Positions 1 to 10,133 of a stretch of DNA of 64,000 bases are shown in pieces. Location: contig NZ_JAGEPF010000020.1 in NCBI RefSeq assembly GCF_017573465.1, positions 1 through 64,000 of the forward strand, in the 5' to 3' direction. Position 1 is the first letter of the stretch. Every line of letters starts with the position of its first letter. Under the pieces are notes generated by a model. That model was not told the DNA's origin. It saw nothing but the letters and a program-made list of their open reading frames with translations, and searched no databases. Origin of the DNA: Actinomadura violacea (GTDB lineage: Bacteria; Actinomycetota; Actinomycetes; Streptosporangiales; Streptosporangiaceae). The translations under genes and the position numbers were made by a program.

Positions 1-1
1 C

Positions 2-103
2 GAGGGCAACTTCGCCGACTACGAGAAGAACAAGATCGAGCGGCTGGGCGCCGACGCGGCCCGCCCGCACCGGGTCACGCACCGCAAGCTCACCCGCGAC
101 TGA
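2..103 (+). CDS. ettA: EttA (ABC-F translational throttle ATPase), C-terminal fragment
   Basis: Only the last 33 codons are in the window. The tail reads EGNFADYEKNK, then ERLGADAARPHRVTHRKL, and ends in TRD-stop. This is the conserved end of the energy-dependent translational throttle protein EttA, an ABC-F ATPase that binds the ribosomal E site. The ATPase domains lie upstream of the window. Its 3' end overlaps the end of the convergent TetR gene by 85 bases. The assignment rests on the tail alone, which is distinctive for this family. Confidence 0.8.
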   Translation, partial: EGNFADYEKNKIERLGADAARPHRVTHRKLTRD

Positions 104-702
104 CCCGCCCGCACCGCGGCGGACGGCAGCTGGCTGAGGATCATGTCGACCCAGGTGGCGACCAGGGCGTCGTCGTCGACGCCGATGGGGTCGGTGTCGA
201 GCAGGACGCGCAGGAGCCGCGACGACAGCAGCGCGCCGACGCCGACGGCGGCGATCGCGTCGGCCCGTTCCGGGGTGACGCCGGCGTGGTCGCGGAGCCA
301 GCCGGCGAACCCGCCGTAGGTGGTGCCGATGATCTGCTGGACGACGTCCTCGACGAGGTCGGGGCGGGCGCGGGCCTCGGAGGCGACGATGCGCAGCAGC
401 TCGGCCTCGTTGTCGAGTTCGGTGAGCGCGTAGCGGGCGGTGAGGGTCAGCTCGGTGCGCAGGTCGCCGACGCCGGCGAAGACGTGCCGGATGTCGCGCA
501 GCGCGGCGATGCGGCCGAGGTGCCGCTCGATGCCGGCCTTCAGCACCGCCTCCTTGCTGCGGAAGTGGTGGTAGATGCCGCCGGCGCCGGGCGTCAGGCC
601 GACCGCCCGCTCGATCCGGGCGACGCTGGTGCCCTTGTAGCCGTCGCGGGCGAACAGCTCCATCGCCGCGTCGATGATGCGGTCGCGGGTTGACGTCGTC
701 AT
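19..702 (-). CDS. TetR/AcrR family transcriptional regulator
   Basis: A 227-residue TetR-type repressor. The N-terminal helix-turn-helix covers about residues 6-58 and includes DAAMELFARDGYKGTSV and GGIYHHFRSKEAVLKAGI, the classical TetR recognition-helix region. The rest is a helical ligand-binding domain that cannot be assigned to a ligand. It is divergent from the ABC1-kinase/P450 pair, and an 18-bp inverted repeat lies between them, so repression of that pair and of itself is likely (inference). The last 30 or so residues are encoded antisense to the end of ettA and look non-conserved (VSLRCVTRCGRAAS). This suggests the reading frame extended into its neighbour after loss of an earlier stop. 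Confidence 0.88.
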   Translation of the reverse strand: MTTSTRDRIIDAAMELFARDGYKGTSVARIERAVGLTPGAGGIYHHFRSKEAVLKAGIERHLGRIAALRDIRHVFAGVGDLRTELTLTARYALTELDNEAELLRIVASEARARPDLVEDVVQQIIGTTYGGFAGWLRDHAGVTPERADAIAAVGVGALLSSRLLRVLLDTDPIGVDDDALVATWVDMILSQLPSAAVRAGQSRVSLRCVTRCGRAASAPSRSILFFS

Positions 703-705
703 GCG

Positions 706-723
706 CCTAAGTAAACACTGAGG
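706..723. promoter_or_regulatory. Candidate TetR operator between divergent genes
   Basis: The sequence CCTAAGTAAACACTGAGG is an inverted repeat. Its arms CCTAAGT and ACTGAGG differ at one pair and are separated by AAAC. It begins 3 bases upstream of the tetR start codon and lies 32 bases before the ABC1-kinase start. Position and symmetry suit autoregulation and control of the divergent unit. Binding is inferred. Confidence 0.55.
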
Positions 724-755
724 AAGCCAAAGAATCCACTTGCTGGAGGTCTGTG

Positions 756-2142
<1,387 letters not shown>

Positions 2143-2153
<11 letters not shown>

Positions 2154-3243
2154 CGCGGGTACCGCCTTGCGGGGCGAGCCGGTCGGGTGGGACGAGGAGC
2201 AGGGGCTCTGGCAGGTCACCGGCTTCGACGAGGCGTCGGCGGTGCTGCGCGGCGACGGCTGGAGCAGCGACCCGCGCCGGCTGCCGTTCGCGCCCCCGGA
2301 GCTCGCGGAGTTCCCGCCGGGCGTGCTGCTGTTCATGGACCCGCCGGACCACACCCGGATGCGGCGGCTGCTGAGCCCGGCGTTCACGCCCCGCGCGGTG
2401 GAGTCGCTGCGGCCGCGGGTCGCCGAGATCGTCGAGGCCGCGCTGACCGGGCTCGGAGACGAGGCCGACCTGCTGCGGGAGGTCGCCTACCTGGTCCCGG
2501 TCGCGGTGATCGCCGAGCTGCTGGACGTCGGCGAGGAGGGCGCCGGGCTGCTCCTGGACATCACGCCCGACCTGGTGCGGATGCTGGAGATCGACGCCGG
2601 TTCCGAGGACCTGGTGGTGAGCGCCGCCGCCTCGGCCGAGCTGATGATGTTCCTGACCCCGCTGCTCGCCGAGCGGCGCCGGCGTCCGGGCGGCGACTTC
2701 ATCAGCGCCATGCTCGCGGTGCCGGACGGGCTGACGCTCGACGAGATCGCCTCCACGTGCGTCCTGCTGCTGGCGGCGGGGCACGAGACGACCGCGAACC
2801 TCATCGCGAACTCCGTGCTGGCGCTGCTGCGCGACCCGTCGCAGCGCCCGCACCTGCTCGCCGATCCGGTGCGGTCCGTCGAGGAACTGCTGCGCGTGGA
2901 GGGGCCGGTCAGGCAGGTCGTGCGGACGGCGCTGACCGATCACCGGCTGGGCGGCCGCGACGTCCGCGCGGGCGAGGTCGTCCGGGTGCACCTCGACGAG
3001 GTCGGCCGCGGCCAGGGTCCGCTCGACCTGGCGCGGGGGCCGCTGCCGCACCTGGCGTTCGGGGGCGGCATGCACTACTGCCTCGGCGCGGCGCTGGCCC
3101 GGATGGAGGCCGTCGAGACCCTGCCCCGCCTGGTCGCGCGCTTTCCCGGCATGACTCTGCGGTCGCATGAATGGCGCGACTCGTCCACCTTCCACGCGCT
3201 GACCGGACTCCGCGTCGCCGGCCTGATGCGAGGCGCCGATTGA
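2143..3243 (+). CDS. Cytochrome P450, short form
   Basis: A 366-residue P450, shorter than the usual 395-410 residues of bacterial class I enzymes. The I-helix oxygen-binding motif AAGHETT (211-217), the K-helix EELLR (247-251) and the haem loop FGGGMHYCLG with cysteine 313 are intact. Between the K helix and the haem loop, the usual stretch resembling ANRDP...FPDPDRFD is replaced by VHLDEVGRGQGPLDLARG, so the meander region is shortened and degenerate. The N-terminus is also short. The start overlaps the end of the ABC1-kinase gene, so the two proteins are probably made together. The substrate cannot be predicted. The deviations leave open whether it is fully active. Confidence 0.85.
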
Positions 3244-3277
3244 TCCAGGTCGGGCATCAGACGATGCGCAAACGGTG

Positions 3278-3308
3278 TTGGACGGGTATCACCGCAGGCT
3301 CCTATCGT
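3278..3308 (+). promoter_or_regulatory. Candidate promoter for glucarate dehydratase gene
   Basis: TTGGAC at 3278 and TATCGT at 3303 are separated by 19 bases and precede the dehydratase ATG by about 37 bases. They resemble housekeeping-type -35 and -10 boxes with a slightly long spacer. This is the only plausible promoter in the 100-bp gap. Confidence 0.35.
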
Positions 3309-3344
3309 CCCTAGGTGGAGTCGACGGGGGAGGTCGGGACGACG

Positions 3345-4682
3345 ATGAGCACGCCCAGGATCACCGAGATGCGGGTCGTGCCGGTCGCCGGGCGCGACGG
3401 CATGCTGCTCAACCTGAGCGGCGCGCACGCGCCGTTCTTCACCCGGAACCTCCTGCTGCTCACCGACGAGTCCGGCAACACGGGCGTCGGTGAGGTGCCG
3501 GGCGGTGAGGGGATCCGCCGGACGCTCGAAGACGCGCGGGAGCTGATCGTGGGCCGCCGGATCGGCCGGTCCGATGCGGTGCTGAACGCCGTGCGTGCCG
3601 CGTTCGCGCACCGGGACGCGGGCGGGCGCGGCCCGCAGACGCACGACACGAGGGTCGCCGTTCACGCGTTGACCGCGATCGAGTCGTGCCTGCTCGACCT
3701 GATGGGCAAGCATCTGGACGTGCCCGTGGCGGCGCTCCTCGGCGACGGTGTCCAGCGCACGCGGGTCCCGGTGCTCGGCTACCTGTTCTATGTCGGCGAC
3801 CGGCGCCGCACCGACCTGCCCTACCCCGAGCCGGAGGACGGCGCGGACGGCTGGCTGCGCGTTCGGCATGAGGAGGCGTTGACGCCGGAGGCGATCGTCC
3901 GGCAGGCCGAGGCGGCGCGGGACCGGTACGGGTTCACCGACTTCAAGCTGAAGGGCGGGGTTCTGCGCCCCGGCGAGGAGGCGGAGGCGGTGCGGGCGCT
4001 GGCCGAGCGGTTCCCGTCCGCGCGGATCACCCTCGACCCGAACGGCGCATGGTCGCTGGACGAGGCGGTCCGGATCGGCCGCGGCCTCGCCGACGTCCTC
4101 GCCTACGCCGAGGACCCCTGCGGCGCCGAGCGCGGCTACTCGGGACGCGAGACGATGGCGGAGTTCCGCCGCGCCACCGGGCTGCGGACCGCCACCAACA
4201 TGATCGCGACGGACTGGCGGGAGCTGGGCCACGCGATCCGGCTCGACGCGGTCGACATCCCGCTCGCCGACCCGCACTTCTGGACGCTGCGCGGCTCGGT
4301 GCGCGTCGCGCAGCTCTGCCAGGCGTGGGGGCTGACCTGGGGATCGCACTCCAACAACCACTTCGACGTGTCGCTCGCGATGTTCACGCACGTCGCGGCG
4401 GCGGCGCCCGGCGAGATCACGGCGATCGACACGCACTGGATCTGGCAGGACGGGCAGCGCCTCACCCGCGACCCGCTGCACATCGAGGGCGGCGAACTGG
4501 CCCTGCCGGACGCCCCCGGCCTCGGCGTGGAGATCGACGAGGAGAAGGTCGCGGCGGCGAACCGGCTGTACCTCGAACACGGCCTCGGCGACCGCGACGA
4601 CGCGGCGGCGATGCGGTACCTCGTGCCGGGCTGGACGTTCGACCCGAAGCGCCCCTGCCTGGTCCGCGACGCCCCGGGCTGA
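3345..4682 (+). CDS. gudD: Glucarate dehydratase (enolase superfamily)
   Basis: A 445-residue enolase-superfamily dehydratase converting D-glucarate (and L-idarate) to 5-keto-4-deoxyglucarate in the cytosol. Diagnostic motifs are the catalytic lysines in DFKLKGG (K201/K203), the metal ligands in TLDPNGAW (D231) and AEDPCG (E256), ATNMIATDW (about 283-291) and the histidine-bearing SHSNNHFDVSLA (334-345). Length and motif order match GudD. ATG 3345 gives the family's usual N-terminus; an in-frame GTG at 3315 is the alternative. No glucarate transporter or downstream aldolase is next to it, so the rest of the pathway must lie elsewhere. A strong hairpin follows the stop codon. Confidence 0.9.
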   Translation: MSTPRITEMRVVPVAGRDGMLLNLSGAHAPFFTRNLLLLTDESGNTGVGEVPGGEGIRRTLEDARELIVGRRIGRSDAVLNAVRAAFAHRDAGGRGPQTHDTRVAVHALTAIESCLLDLMGKHLDVPVAALLGDGVQRTRVPVLGYLFYVGDRRRTDLPYPEPEDGADGWLRVRHEEALTPEAIVRQAEAARDRYGFTDFKLKGGVLRPGEEAEAVRALAERFPSARITLDPNGAWSLDEAVRIGRGLADVLAYAEDPCGAERGYSGRETMAEFRRATGLRTATNMIATDWRELGHAIRLDAVDIPLADPHFWTLRGSVRVAQLCQAWGLTWGSHSNNHFDVSLAMFTHVAAAAPGEITAIDTHWIWQDGQRLTRDPLHIEGGELALPDAPGLGVEIDEEKVAAANRLYLEHGLGDRDDAAAMRYLVPGWTFDPKRPCLVRDAPG

Positions 4683-4683
4683 C

Positions 4684-4706
4684 GGCGGCCGTCCAGGGCG
4701 GCCGCC
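4684..4706 (+). terminator. Hairpin after glucarate dehydratase
   Basis: GGCGGCC and GGCCGCC form a perfect 7-bp stem with a 9-base loop, starting one base after the stop codon. There is no U tract, which is usual for actinomycete terminator hairpins. Confidence 0.5.
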
Positions 4707-4794
4707 GGGACCATCGCCGCCGGCCGGTAGCATCGGGCCGTCCGGCGGAGTTCCCCCGCCGCCGGCCCCAGGCACCCGACCCCCAGGCGAGGAC

Positions 4795-5232
4795 ATGCAG
4801 CAGACCGACCTGCCCGCGGCCGAGTACCGGCACGTCTACGAGTTCAACATCCGGTTCGGGGACATCGACTCCCAGGGCCATGTGAACAACGTCAAGTTCC
4901 TCGGCTACCTGGAGGACGCGCGCCTGGAGATGTTCCATGGCGACCCGGTGCGCAAGGGCGAGCAGCCGGTCCGCGGCATGGTGATCTCCCGGCACGAGAT
5001 CGACTACCGGCTGCCGCTGCTGCCGACCGTCTACCCGATCCGCGTCGAGACGTGGGTGACCGAGGCGCGCGCCGCGTCGTTCAAGCTGGCCTACGAGGTG
5101 CGCGACGACGAGAACGTCTACGCGACCGCCACCTCGACGCTCGTCGCGTTCGACGTGGAGGCCAACCGGCTGCGCCGCTTCACCCCGGAGGAGCGCGAGT
5201 TCATCGGCCGGTACGTCGTCCCCGCCGAGTGA
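4795..5232 (+). CDS. Acyl-CoA thioesterase, hotdog fold (4HBT family)
   Basis: A 145-residue single-domain thioesterase. Near the N-terminus it has the hotdog-family active-site segment FGDIDSQGHVNNVKFLGYLEDAR (split here as FGDIDSQGHVNN and FLGYLEDAR), with the catalytic aspartate of the D-x-D-x-x-GH-VNN motif. Members hydrolyse acyl-CoA thioesters, and in actinomycetes this type often lies close to ettA. The region between here and ettA may therefore be an insertion into an older ettA-thioesterase arrangement (inference). A GAGGAC sequence just before the ATG serves as ribosome-binding site. The substrate chain length is not predictable. Confidence 0.85.
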   Translation: MQQTDLPAAEYRHVYEFNIRFGDIDSQGHVNNVKFLGYLEDARLEMFHGDPVRKGEQPVRGMVISRHEIDYRLPLLPTVYPIRVETWVTEARAASFKLAYEVRDDENVYATATSTLVAFDVEANRLRRFTPEEREFIGRYVVPAE

Positions 5233-5456
5233 CCCGCCCTCCGTCCCCCCGGTGCCCGCCCCGCCACTGCCCGTTTTGTCGCCACTAATGGCGTCTGACC
5301 TGGACGTCCTTTTCCGCTGCGCCGCCTGCCGGTCCGTCCGGGTGATGACCGTGCCGTCACGGATAAATAACAAGGGCAACAGCAATCCGCTTTCGCCGCA
5401 CATATCCCTCTAGTGTCGCGTCGCGAAATGTGGCGAACCCACGTGGAAGGGACGAA

Positions 5457-6878
5457 ATGCGGCGCATCTCACGAGGAGCGATCGCCCTGCTGCTCGCCGC
5501 GGGCATGGCCGGCACCGGCGCCACCGCGGCGCAGGCGGCGACCCCCGCGACGGCCGGCAAGGCGGCACAGACGGACGACATCCTCGCCCGGCTCAAGGCC
5601 ATCCCCGGCATGCAGGTGACGGAGAAGGCCTCCACGATCCCCGGCTACCGCTGGTTCTGGCTCGAATACCGCCAGCCCGTCGACCACCGCAACCCGCACG
5701 GGAAGTGGTTCGAGCAGCGGATCATGCTCCAGCACAAGTCGGCGGACCGGCCCATGGTGCTCTACACCAGCGGCTACGACACCCCCGAGACCATGTTCAC
5801 CGCCGAGCCGACCGCGCTCGTCGACGGCAACCAGATCTCCGTCGAGTACCGGTACTTCACCCCGTCCCGGCCCGAGCCCGCGGACTGGAAGAAGGACACG
5901 ATCTGGCAGGCCGCCACCGACGAGCACCGGATCGTCGGCGCGCTCAAGACGATCTACAAGGGCAAGTGGATCTCGACGGGCGCCAGCAAGGGCGGCATGA
6001 CCGTCGTCTACCACAAGCGCTTCTACCCCCGCGACGTCGACGGCAGCGTCGTCTACGTGGCGCCCAACGACGTCGACAACGACTCCGACGGCGCCTACGA
6101 CAAGTTCTTCAAGACCGTCGGCACCGACCCCGGCTGCCGCACCCACGTCGAGGCGCTCGCCCGCGAGTTCCTCAAGCGCCGCCCCGCGATGCTCGAGCGC
6201 TTCAAGGCCGCCGCCGCGCAGAACGGCTGGACGTTCAACATCCTGCGCACCCCGGACCGCGCCTTCGAGAACTCCGTCATGGACTACGTGTGGGGCTTCT
6301 GGCAGTACCACCTGCAGTCCGACTGCGCCTCGCTGCCCGCCGTGAACGCCTCGGACGACGACCTCTACAAGACGCTCGACGACATCTCCGGACTGTCGTT
6401 CTACAGCGACCAGGGCCTCGCCCCCTACATCCCGTACTACTACCAGGCCGGCACGCAGCTCGGCTGGCCCTCGCCCAAGTTCAAGTACCTGCGCCCCCTG
6501 CTGCGCTACGAGAGCAGCTACCAGCCGCGCACCTACGTCCCGCGCGACATCCCGATGCGCTTCGACAACGGTAAGGCGATGCGCGACATCGACGGCTGGG
6601 TCAAGCGCCACGCCGACCACATGCTGTTCCTCTACGGCCAGAACGACCCGTGGGGCTCCGAGCCGTTCCGCCTCGGCAGCGGCAGCCGCGACTCCGCCGT
6701 CTACGTCGCCCCCGGCATGAACCACAGCGGGCGCCTCATCGGCCACCTTCCCGCCGCGCAGCAGGCCGAGGCGAAGGCCGACGTGCTGCGCTGGGCCGGC
6801 GTCCAGGCCCAGGCCAAGACCCTCACCACCGGCCCCACCGCCGACGACCCGCTCCAGTTGCAGCGCCCGCCGATGTAA
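5457..6878 (+). CDS. Secreted S37-family tripeptidyl aminopeptidase
   Basis: A 473-residue secreted serine peptidase of the PS-10/S37 family, related to the Streptomyces tripeptidyl aminopeptidases that trim N-terminal tripeptides from extracellular proteins. A signal peptide spans residues 1 to about 28 (RR, hydrophobic core LLLAAGMAG, cleavage near AQA-AT). The alpha/beta-hydrolase nucleophile is Ser177 in STGASKGG. The likely acid is Asp397 in YGQNDPWG and the histidine is His423 in GMNHSG. ATG 5457 is preferred because GGAAGGG lies 5 bases upstream and the signal peptide then starts directly. The 224-bp upstream gap is unusually AT-rich (GGATAAATAACAAGGG) and probably carries the promoter. 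Confidence 0.92.
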   Translation: MRRISRGAIALLLAAGMAGTGATAAQAATPATAGKAAQTDDILARLKAIPGMQVTEKASTIPGYRWFWLEYRQPVDHRNPHGKWFEQRIMLQHKSADRPMVLYTSGYDTPETMFTAEPTALVDGNQISVEYRYFTPSRPEPADWKKDTIWQAATDEHRIVGALKTIYKGKWISTGASKGGMTVVYHKRFYPRDVDGSVVYVAPNDVDNDSDGAYDKFFKTVGTDPGCRTHVEALAREFLKRRPAMLERFKAAAAQNGWTFNILRTPDRAFENSVMDYVWGFWQYHLQSDCASLPAVNASDDDLYKTLDDISGLSFYSDQGLAPYIPYYYQAGTQLGWPSPKFKYLRPLLRYESSYQPRTYVPRDIPMRFDNGKAMRDIDGWVKRHADHMLFLYGQNDPWGSEPFRLGSGSRDSAVYVAPGMNHSGRLIGHLPAAQQAEAKADVLRWAGVQAQAKTLTTGPTADDPLQLQRPPM

Positions 6879-6897
6879 CCCAGGGGGCTGTGTTTTC

Positions 6898-6917
6898 CCA
6901 GGGGGGCGACCCCCTGG
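6898..6917 (+). terminator. Hairpin with GCGA loop after S37 peptidase
   Basis: CCAGGGGG and CCCCCTGG form a perfect 8-bp stem closed by a GCGA tetraloop, 20 bases after the peptidase stop codon. A close structural relative with the same loop occurs at 13603-13624 in another convergent gap. Confidence 0.6.
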
Positions 6918-6929
6918 AACCCCCGTTGC

Positions 6930-6985
6930 GACGGACGAGGCGTTTCCCGCTCCGCTAGCGCTCCGCAGGAAACGCCTCGTCCGTC
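6930..6985. repeat. 18-bp perfect inverted repeat with CTCCGCTAGCGCTCCGC loop
   Basis: The arms at 6930-6947 and 6968-6985 are perfect complements (GACGGACGAGGCGTTTCC and its reverse complement). They enclose a 20-base loop containing CTCCGCTAGCGCTCCGC. The same 17-mer recurs at 13659-13675. A second weaker stem (GGGCATGC with GCCTGCCC, about 6989-7033) follows. It lies between convergent genes and probably stops transcription from both sides. Confidence 0.7.
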
Positions 6986-7077
6986 GTCGGGCATGCCCGC
7001 TCCGCTCGCTGCACTCGCTCCGCGTGCCTGCCCGTGATGGGTGGTTGCGGTTCAAGCCTGGGGGCGGGGCTGGCGTG

Positions 7078-8643
7078 TTAGTGCAGCCACGCGGCGGCGT
7101 TGCCGGGGAGTAGGTCGCCGTACATGGGCATGCTGGTCAGGATCGGGCGGCCCGGGGGGAGGCGGACGGGGTTCTCGCCGCAGTTGACCGCGCAGGTGAG
7201 CGGGCCGCGGGTGAAGAAGACGGCGGTCTCGGGGGAGTCGAGCCACTCCAGATCGTCGGGCAGGGTGTCCAGGAGTTCGCGGCGCTTCGCGAGGGCGCGG
7301 CGGTAGAACGCCAGCATCGACGAGGTCTCGTCCGCCTGCGCCTCCGCCGTCAGCGACGCCCAATCCGGTGGCATCGGCAGCCACGGGCGGACGCCGTCCG
7401 GGGAGAACCCGTAGGGCTCCGCCGTGCCGGACCAGGGGAGCGGGACCCGGCAGCCGTCCCGCCCCGGCTGGGTTCCGCCGCTGCGCTTCCAGATGGGGTC
7501 CTGGCGGGCCGCGTCCGGCAGGTCCGTCACCTCGGGGAGTCCGAGTTCCTCGCCCTGGTACAGGTACGCCGAGCCGGGCAGCGCCAGCAGCATCAGCAGG
7601 GCCGCCTTCGCGCGCGCGTACTCGATCCCCGGCACGCCGCCCGGACGCCGGTAGCGGGTGAGGTGGCGGACGGAGTCGTGGCTGGACAGCACCCAGGTGG
7701 GCGCCGCACCGGTCGGCGCGACCGCCTTCAGCGCGGCCTCGATCACGTCGCGGAACGCCGGCGCCGACCACGGCGCGAGCTGCAAGTCGAACTGGAATAC
7801 CTGGTGCAGCTCGTCCGGCCGCAGGTAGAGCGCGAGGTCCTCGGGCGAGTCCGTCCACACCTCGCCGATCGCCATCCGGTCGCCGCCGTACCCGTCCAGG
7901 ACGCCGCGCCACCGCCGGTAGATCTCGTGGACCTCGGGACGGCTGTAGATCGGCCCGTTCACGACGTGGCGGCCGCGCCCGCCGAGGTCGGCGAACGAGG
8001 CGTCCTTCACCAGCCCGGCGGCGACGTCGATGCGGAAGCCGTCGACGCCGCGGTCGAGCCAGAACCGCAGGACGTCCTCGAACTCGGCCCGCACCTCGGG
8101 ATTGCGCCAGTTGAAGTCCGGCTGCTCGGTCGCGTAGAGGTGCAGGTACCACTCGCCGTCGCGGACGCGCGTCCACGCCGGGCCGCCGAACGCCGACGGC
8201 CAGTCGTTCGGCGGGTCGACCTCGCCGGGACTCTCCCCTGGCCGTCCCGCGCGGAAAATGTAGCGGTCGCGTTCCGGTGAGCCGGGCGGTGACGCCAGCG
8301 CCTCCCGGAACCACCGGTGCCGGTCGGACGAGTGGTTCGGCACGATGTCCACGATGAGCCGGAGGCCGTGCGCGTGCGCGTCCGCGACGAGTGCGTCGAA
8401 GTCGTCCAGCGTCCCGAACCGGGGGTCGACGTCCCGGTAGTCGGCGACGTCGTAGCCGCCGTCGGCGAGCGGCGAGGTGTAGAACGGCGTCAGCCAGAGC
8501 GCGTCGACGCCGAGGTCGCGCAGGTACGGCAGCCGCGACCGGATCCCCTGGAGATCGCCCTCGCCGTTCCCGTCGGAGTCGGCGAAGCTGCGGACGTAGA
8601 CCTCGTACACGACGGCGTTGCGCCACCAGGGGGTTCGCGTCAT
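7078..8643 (-). CDS. GH13 alpha-glucosidase / oligo-1,6-glucosidase type
   Basis: A 521-residue cytoplasmic GH13 enzyme with no signal peptide. The (beta/alpha)8 barrel begins with WWRNAVVYEVYVRSF and shows conserved region I DIVPNHSSD, region II DGFRIDVAAG (nucleophile Asp206), region III AIGEVWT (acid/base Glu261) and region IV SSHDSVRH (Asp323). This pattern fits alpha-glucosidases acting on short maltooligosaccharides or isomaltose. Region IV usually reads NHD; serine replaces the asparagine. A short C-terminal beta domain ends in GNAAAWLH. Together with the MalQ at 23-25 kb it suggests intracellular alpha-glucan use. No sugar ABC transporter is adjacent. The exact specificity is not assigned. 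Confidence 0.88.
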   Translation of the reverse strand: MTRTPWWRNAVVYEVYVRSFADSDGNGEGDLQGIRSRLPYLRDLGVDALWLTPFYTSPLADGGYDVADYRDVDPRFGTLDDFDALVADAHAHGLRLIVDIVPNHSSDRHRWFREALASPPGSPERDRYIFRAGRPGESPGEVDPPNDWPSAFGGPAWTRVRDGEWYLHLYATEQPDFNWRNPEVRAEFEDVLRFWLDRGVDGFRIDVAAGLVKDASFADLGGRGRHVVNGPIYSRPEVHEIYRRWRGVLDGYGGDRMAIGEVWTDSPEDLALYLRPDELHQVFQFDLQLAPWSAPAFRDVIEAALKAVAPTGAAPTWVLSSHDSVRHLTRYRRPGGVPGIEYARAKAALLMLLALPGSAYLYQGEELGLPEVTDLPDAARQDPIWKRSGGTQPGRDGCRVPLPWSGTAEPYGFSPDGVRPWLPMPPDWASLTAEAQADETSSMLAFYRRALAKRRELLDTLPDDLEWLDSPETAVFFTRGPLTCAVNCGENPVRLPPGRPILTSMPMYGDLLPGNAAAWLH

Positions 8644-8661
8644 ACAGAGCGATCTACCCGC

Positions 8662-9045
8662 TCAGGACGGCGCGTTCACCATGCTTCGCGCCGCCATCGT
8701 GAAGTAGTCCCAGAGCATCTTCTCCAGCTGCTCGGGCAGCTCCAGCTCGTCCACCGCGACGCGCATGTGCTTCAGCCACGCCTCGCGCTCGGCCTCGCCG
8801 ATGACGAACGGGACGTGCCGCATCCGCAGCCTGGGGTGGCCCCGGCGCTGGCTGTAGGTGTTCGGCCCGCCCCAGTACTGGATGAGGAAGAGCCGGAGGC
8901 GTTCCTCGGCGGGGCCGAGGTCCTCCTCGGGGTAGAGGGCGCGAAGGTCGGGGTCTTCAGCGACACCCTGGTAGAAGCGGTGGACCAGCCGGTGGAAGGT
9001 CTCCTCGCCGCCGACCGCTTCGTAGAAGGTCACCTGTTCAGTCAT
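8662..9045 (-). CDS. glbO: Truncated haemoglobin, group II (GlbO-like)
   Basis: A 127-residue truncated globin resembling mycobacterial GlbO. It begins TEQVTFYEAVGGEETFHRLV, has a B-helix tyrosine (HRFYQGV), the group II segment FLIQYWGGPNTYSQRRGHPR, the proximal histidine in RMRHVPF and a distal-pocket tryptophan in REAWLKHM. Group II proteins bind O2 and are linked to protection from reactive oxygen and nitrogen species and to respiration. ATG 9045 is preferred because an AGGGTGGG lies upstream; a GTG at 9057 adds four residues. It lies 18 bases before the end of the GH13 gene on the same strand, so the two may be cotranscribed. Confidence 0.9.
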   Translation of the reverse strand: MTEQVTFYEAVGGEETFHRLVHRFYQGVAEDPDLRALYPEEDLGPAEERLRLFLIQYWGGPNTYSQRRGHPRLRMRHVPFVIGEAEREAWLKHMRVAVDELELPEQLEKMLWDYFTMAARSMVNAPS

Positions 9046-9134
9046 GGCGCTGCCCACCCTATGCGATCGGCCGCCCGGTGATCGGCCGTCTCGCGATCAG
9101 TTGCCCGGACCCGTCCGCGCCGGGCGCGACGCGG

Positions 9135-10133
9135 TCAGGCCGTGGCCGGGGTCGCGACCGAGACGCCCGCGTCGTCGAACGCGTTCTTCACCCGCTCGCG
9201 CAGCTCCCGCGCGATCGCGGCCTGCTTGCCGGGCGCCGTCTTCAGCACGACCCGGATCACGATCGCGTCGCCGGCCAGGGCCTGGACGCCCCACACCGAC
9301 GGCTCCTCCAGGACCATGTCCTCCCAGCCGGGCGCGGCGGCCAGCTCGTCCGCCGTGGTCTGCAGGATCTCCTTGACCTTCTCGGTGTCCTCGCGGATGT
9401 CGACCGGGATGTCCAGCACGGCCCGGCCCCAGTTCTGCGACTCGTTGCCGACCTTCTTGATCTCGCCGTTCGGCACGTACCAGACGACGCCGTTGACGTC
9501 GCGCATCCGGGTGACCCGCAGGGTGACCGCCTCGACCGTCCCCTTGGCGGTGCCGACGTCGATGAAGTCGCCGACGCCGTACTGGTCCTCCAGCAGCATG
9601 AACAGCCCGGCGAGGAAGTCCTTGACGATGTTCTGCGCGCCGAAGCCGACCGCGACGCCGATCACGCTCGCGCTGGCCAGGATCGGCGCGAGGTTCAGCC
9701 CGAGCCGGCCGAGGATGCTGAACGCCGCCGTACCCATGATCACGATGGACGCGATCGAGTTCAGCACCGAGCCGAGCGTCTTGGCGCGCTGCGCCCGCCG
9801 CTGGTTCAGCAGGGCGGGGCTGCCCTCGAACACCGTCCGGGACCGCTCCTTGACCTTCTCGGACATGGTGCCCTCGGCCATCCGCACCGTCACCTTGGTG
9901 ATCATCCGGTGCGCGACGTTCCGCACGACCAGCGCGAACACGAAGGTGAGGATGATCGCCAGGACGGTGCCGAGGGGCTTGTCGAGCCAGGTCTTGTAGA
10001 AGCTCGTGAAGTCGTTGCTGTGGGAGATGTTCCAGACGAGCCGGCAGCCCGTGCTGGGCGAGGGGTCGTGGCACGCCGCCTCGGGCGTGCCCTTCTCCGC
10101 CCAGGGCAGCAGGGACTGAGCATCGACCAGCAT
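9135..10133 (-). CDS. MscS-family mechanosensitive ion channel
   Basis: A 332-residue small-conductance mechanosensitive channel. After a roughly 45-residue cytosolic or periplasmic N-terminus there is a membrane segment LGTVLAIILTFVFALVV (about 54-70). Further segments around 118-170 (SIASIVIMGTAAFSILG, then ASVIGVAVGFGAQNIVKDF) correspond to the pore-lining TM3 with its Gly/Ala pattern. The beta domain follows (VGDFIDVGTAKGTVEAVTLRVTRMRD) and contains WYVPNGEI, typical of MscS. It opens under hypo-osmotic membrane tension. It lies upstream of the globin and GH13 genes on the same strand, 89 bases from the globin start. Confidence 0.9.
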   Translation of the reverse strand: MLVDAQSLLPWAEKGTPEAACHDPSPSTGCRLVWNISHSNDFTSFYKTWLDKPLGTVLAIILTFVFALVVRNVAHRMITKVTVRMAEGTMSEKVKERSRTVFEGSPALLNQRRAQRAKTLGSVLNSIASIVIMGTAAFSILGRLGLNLAPILASASVIGVAVGFGAQNIVKDFLAGLFMLLEDQYGVGDFIDVGTAKGTVEAVTLRVTRMRDVNGVVWYVPNGEIKKVGNESQNWGRAVLDIPVDIREDTEKVKEILQTTADELAAAPGWEDMVLEEPSVWGVQALAGDAIVIRVVLKTAPGKQAAIARELRERVKNAFDDAGVSVATPATA

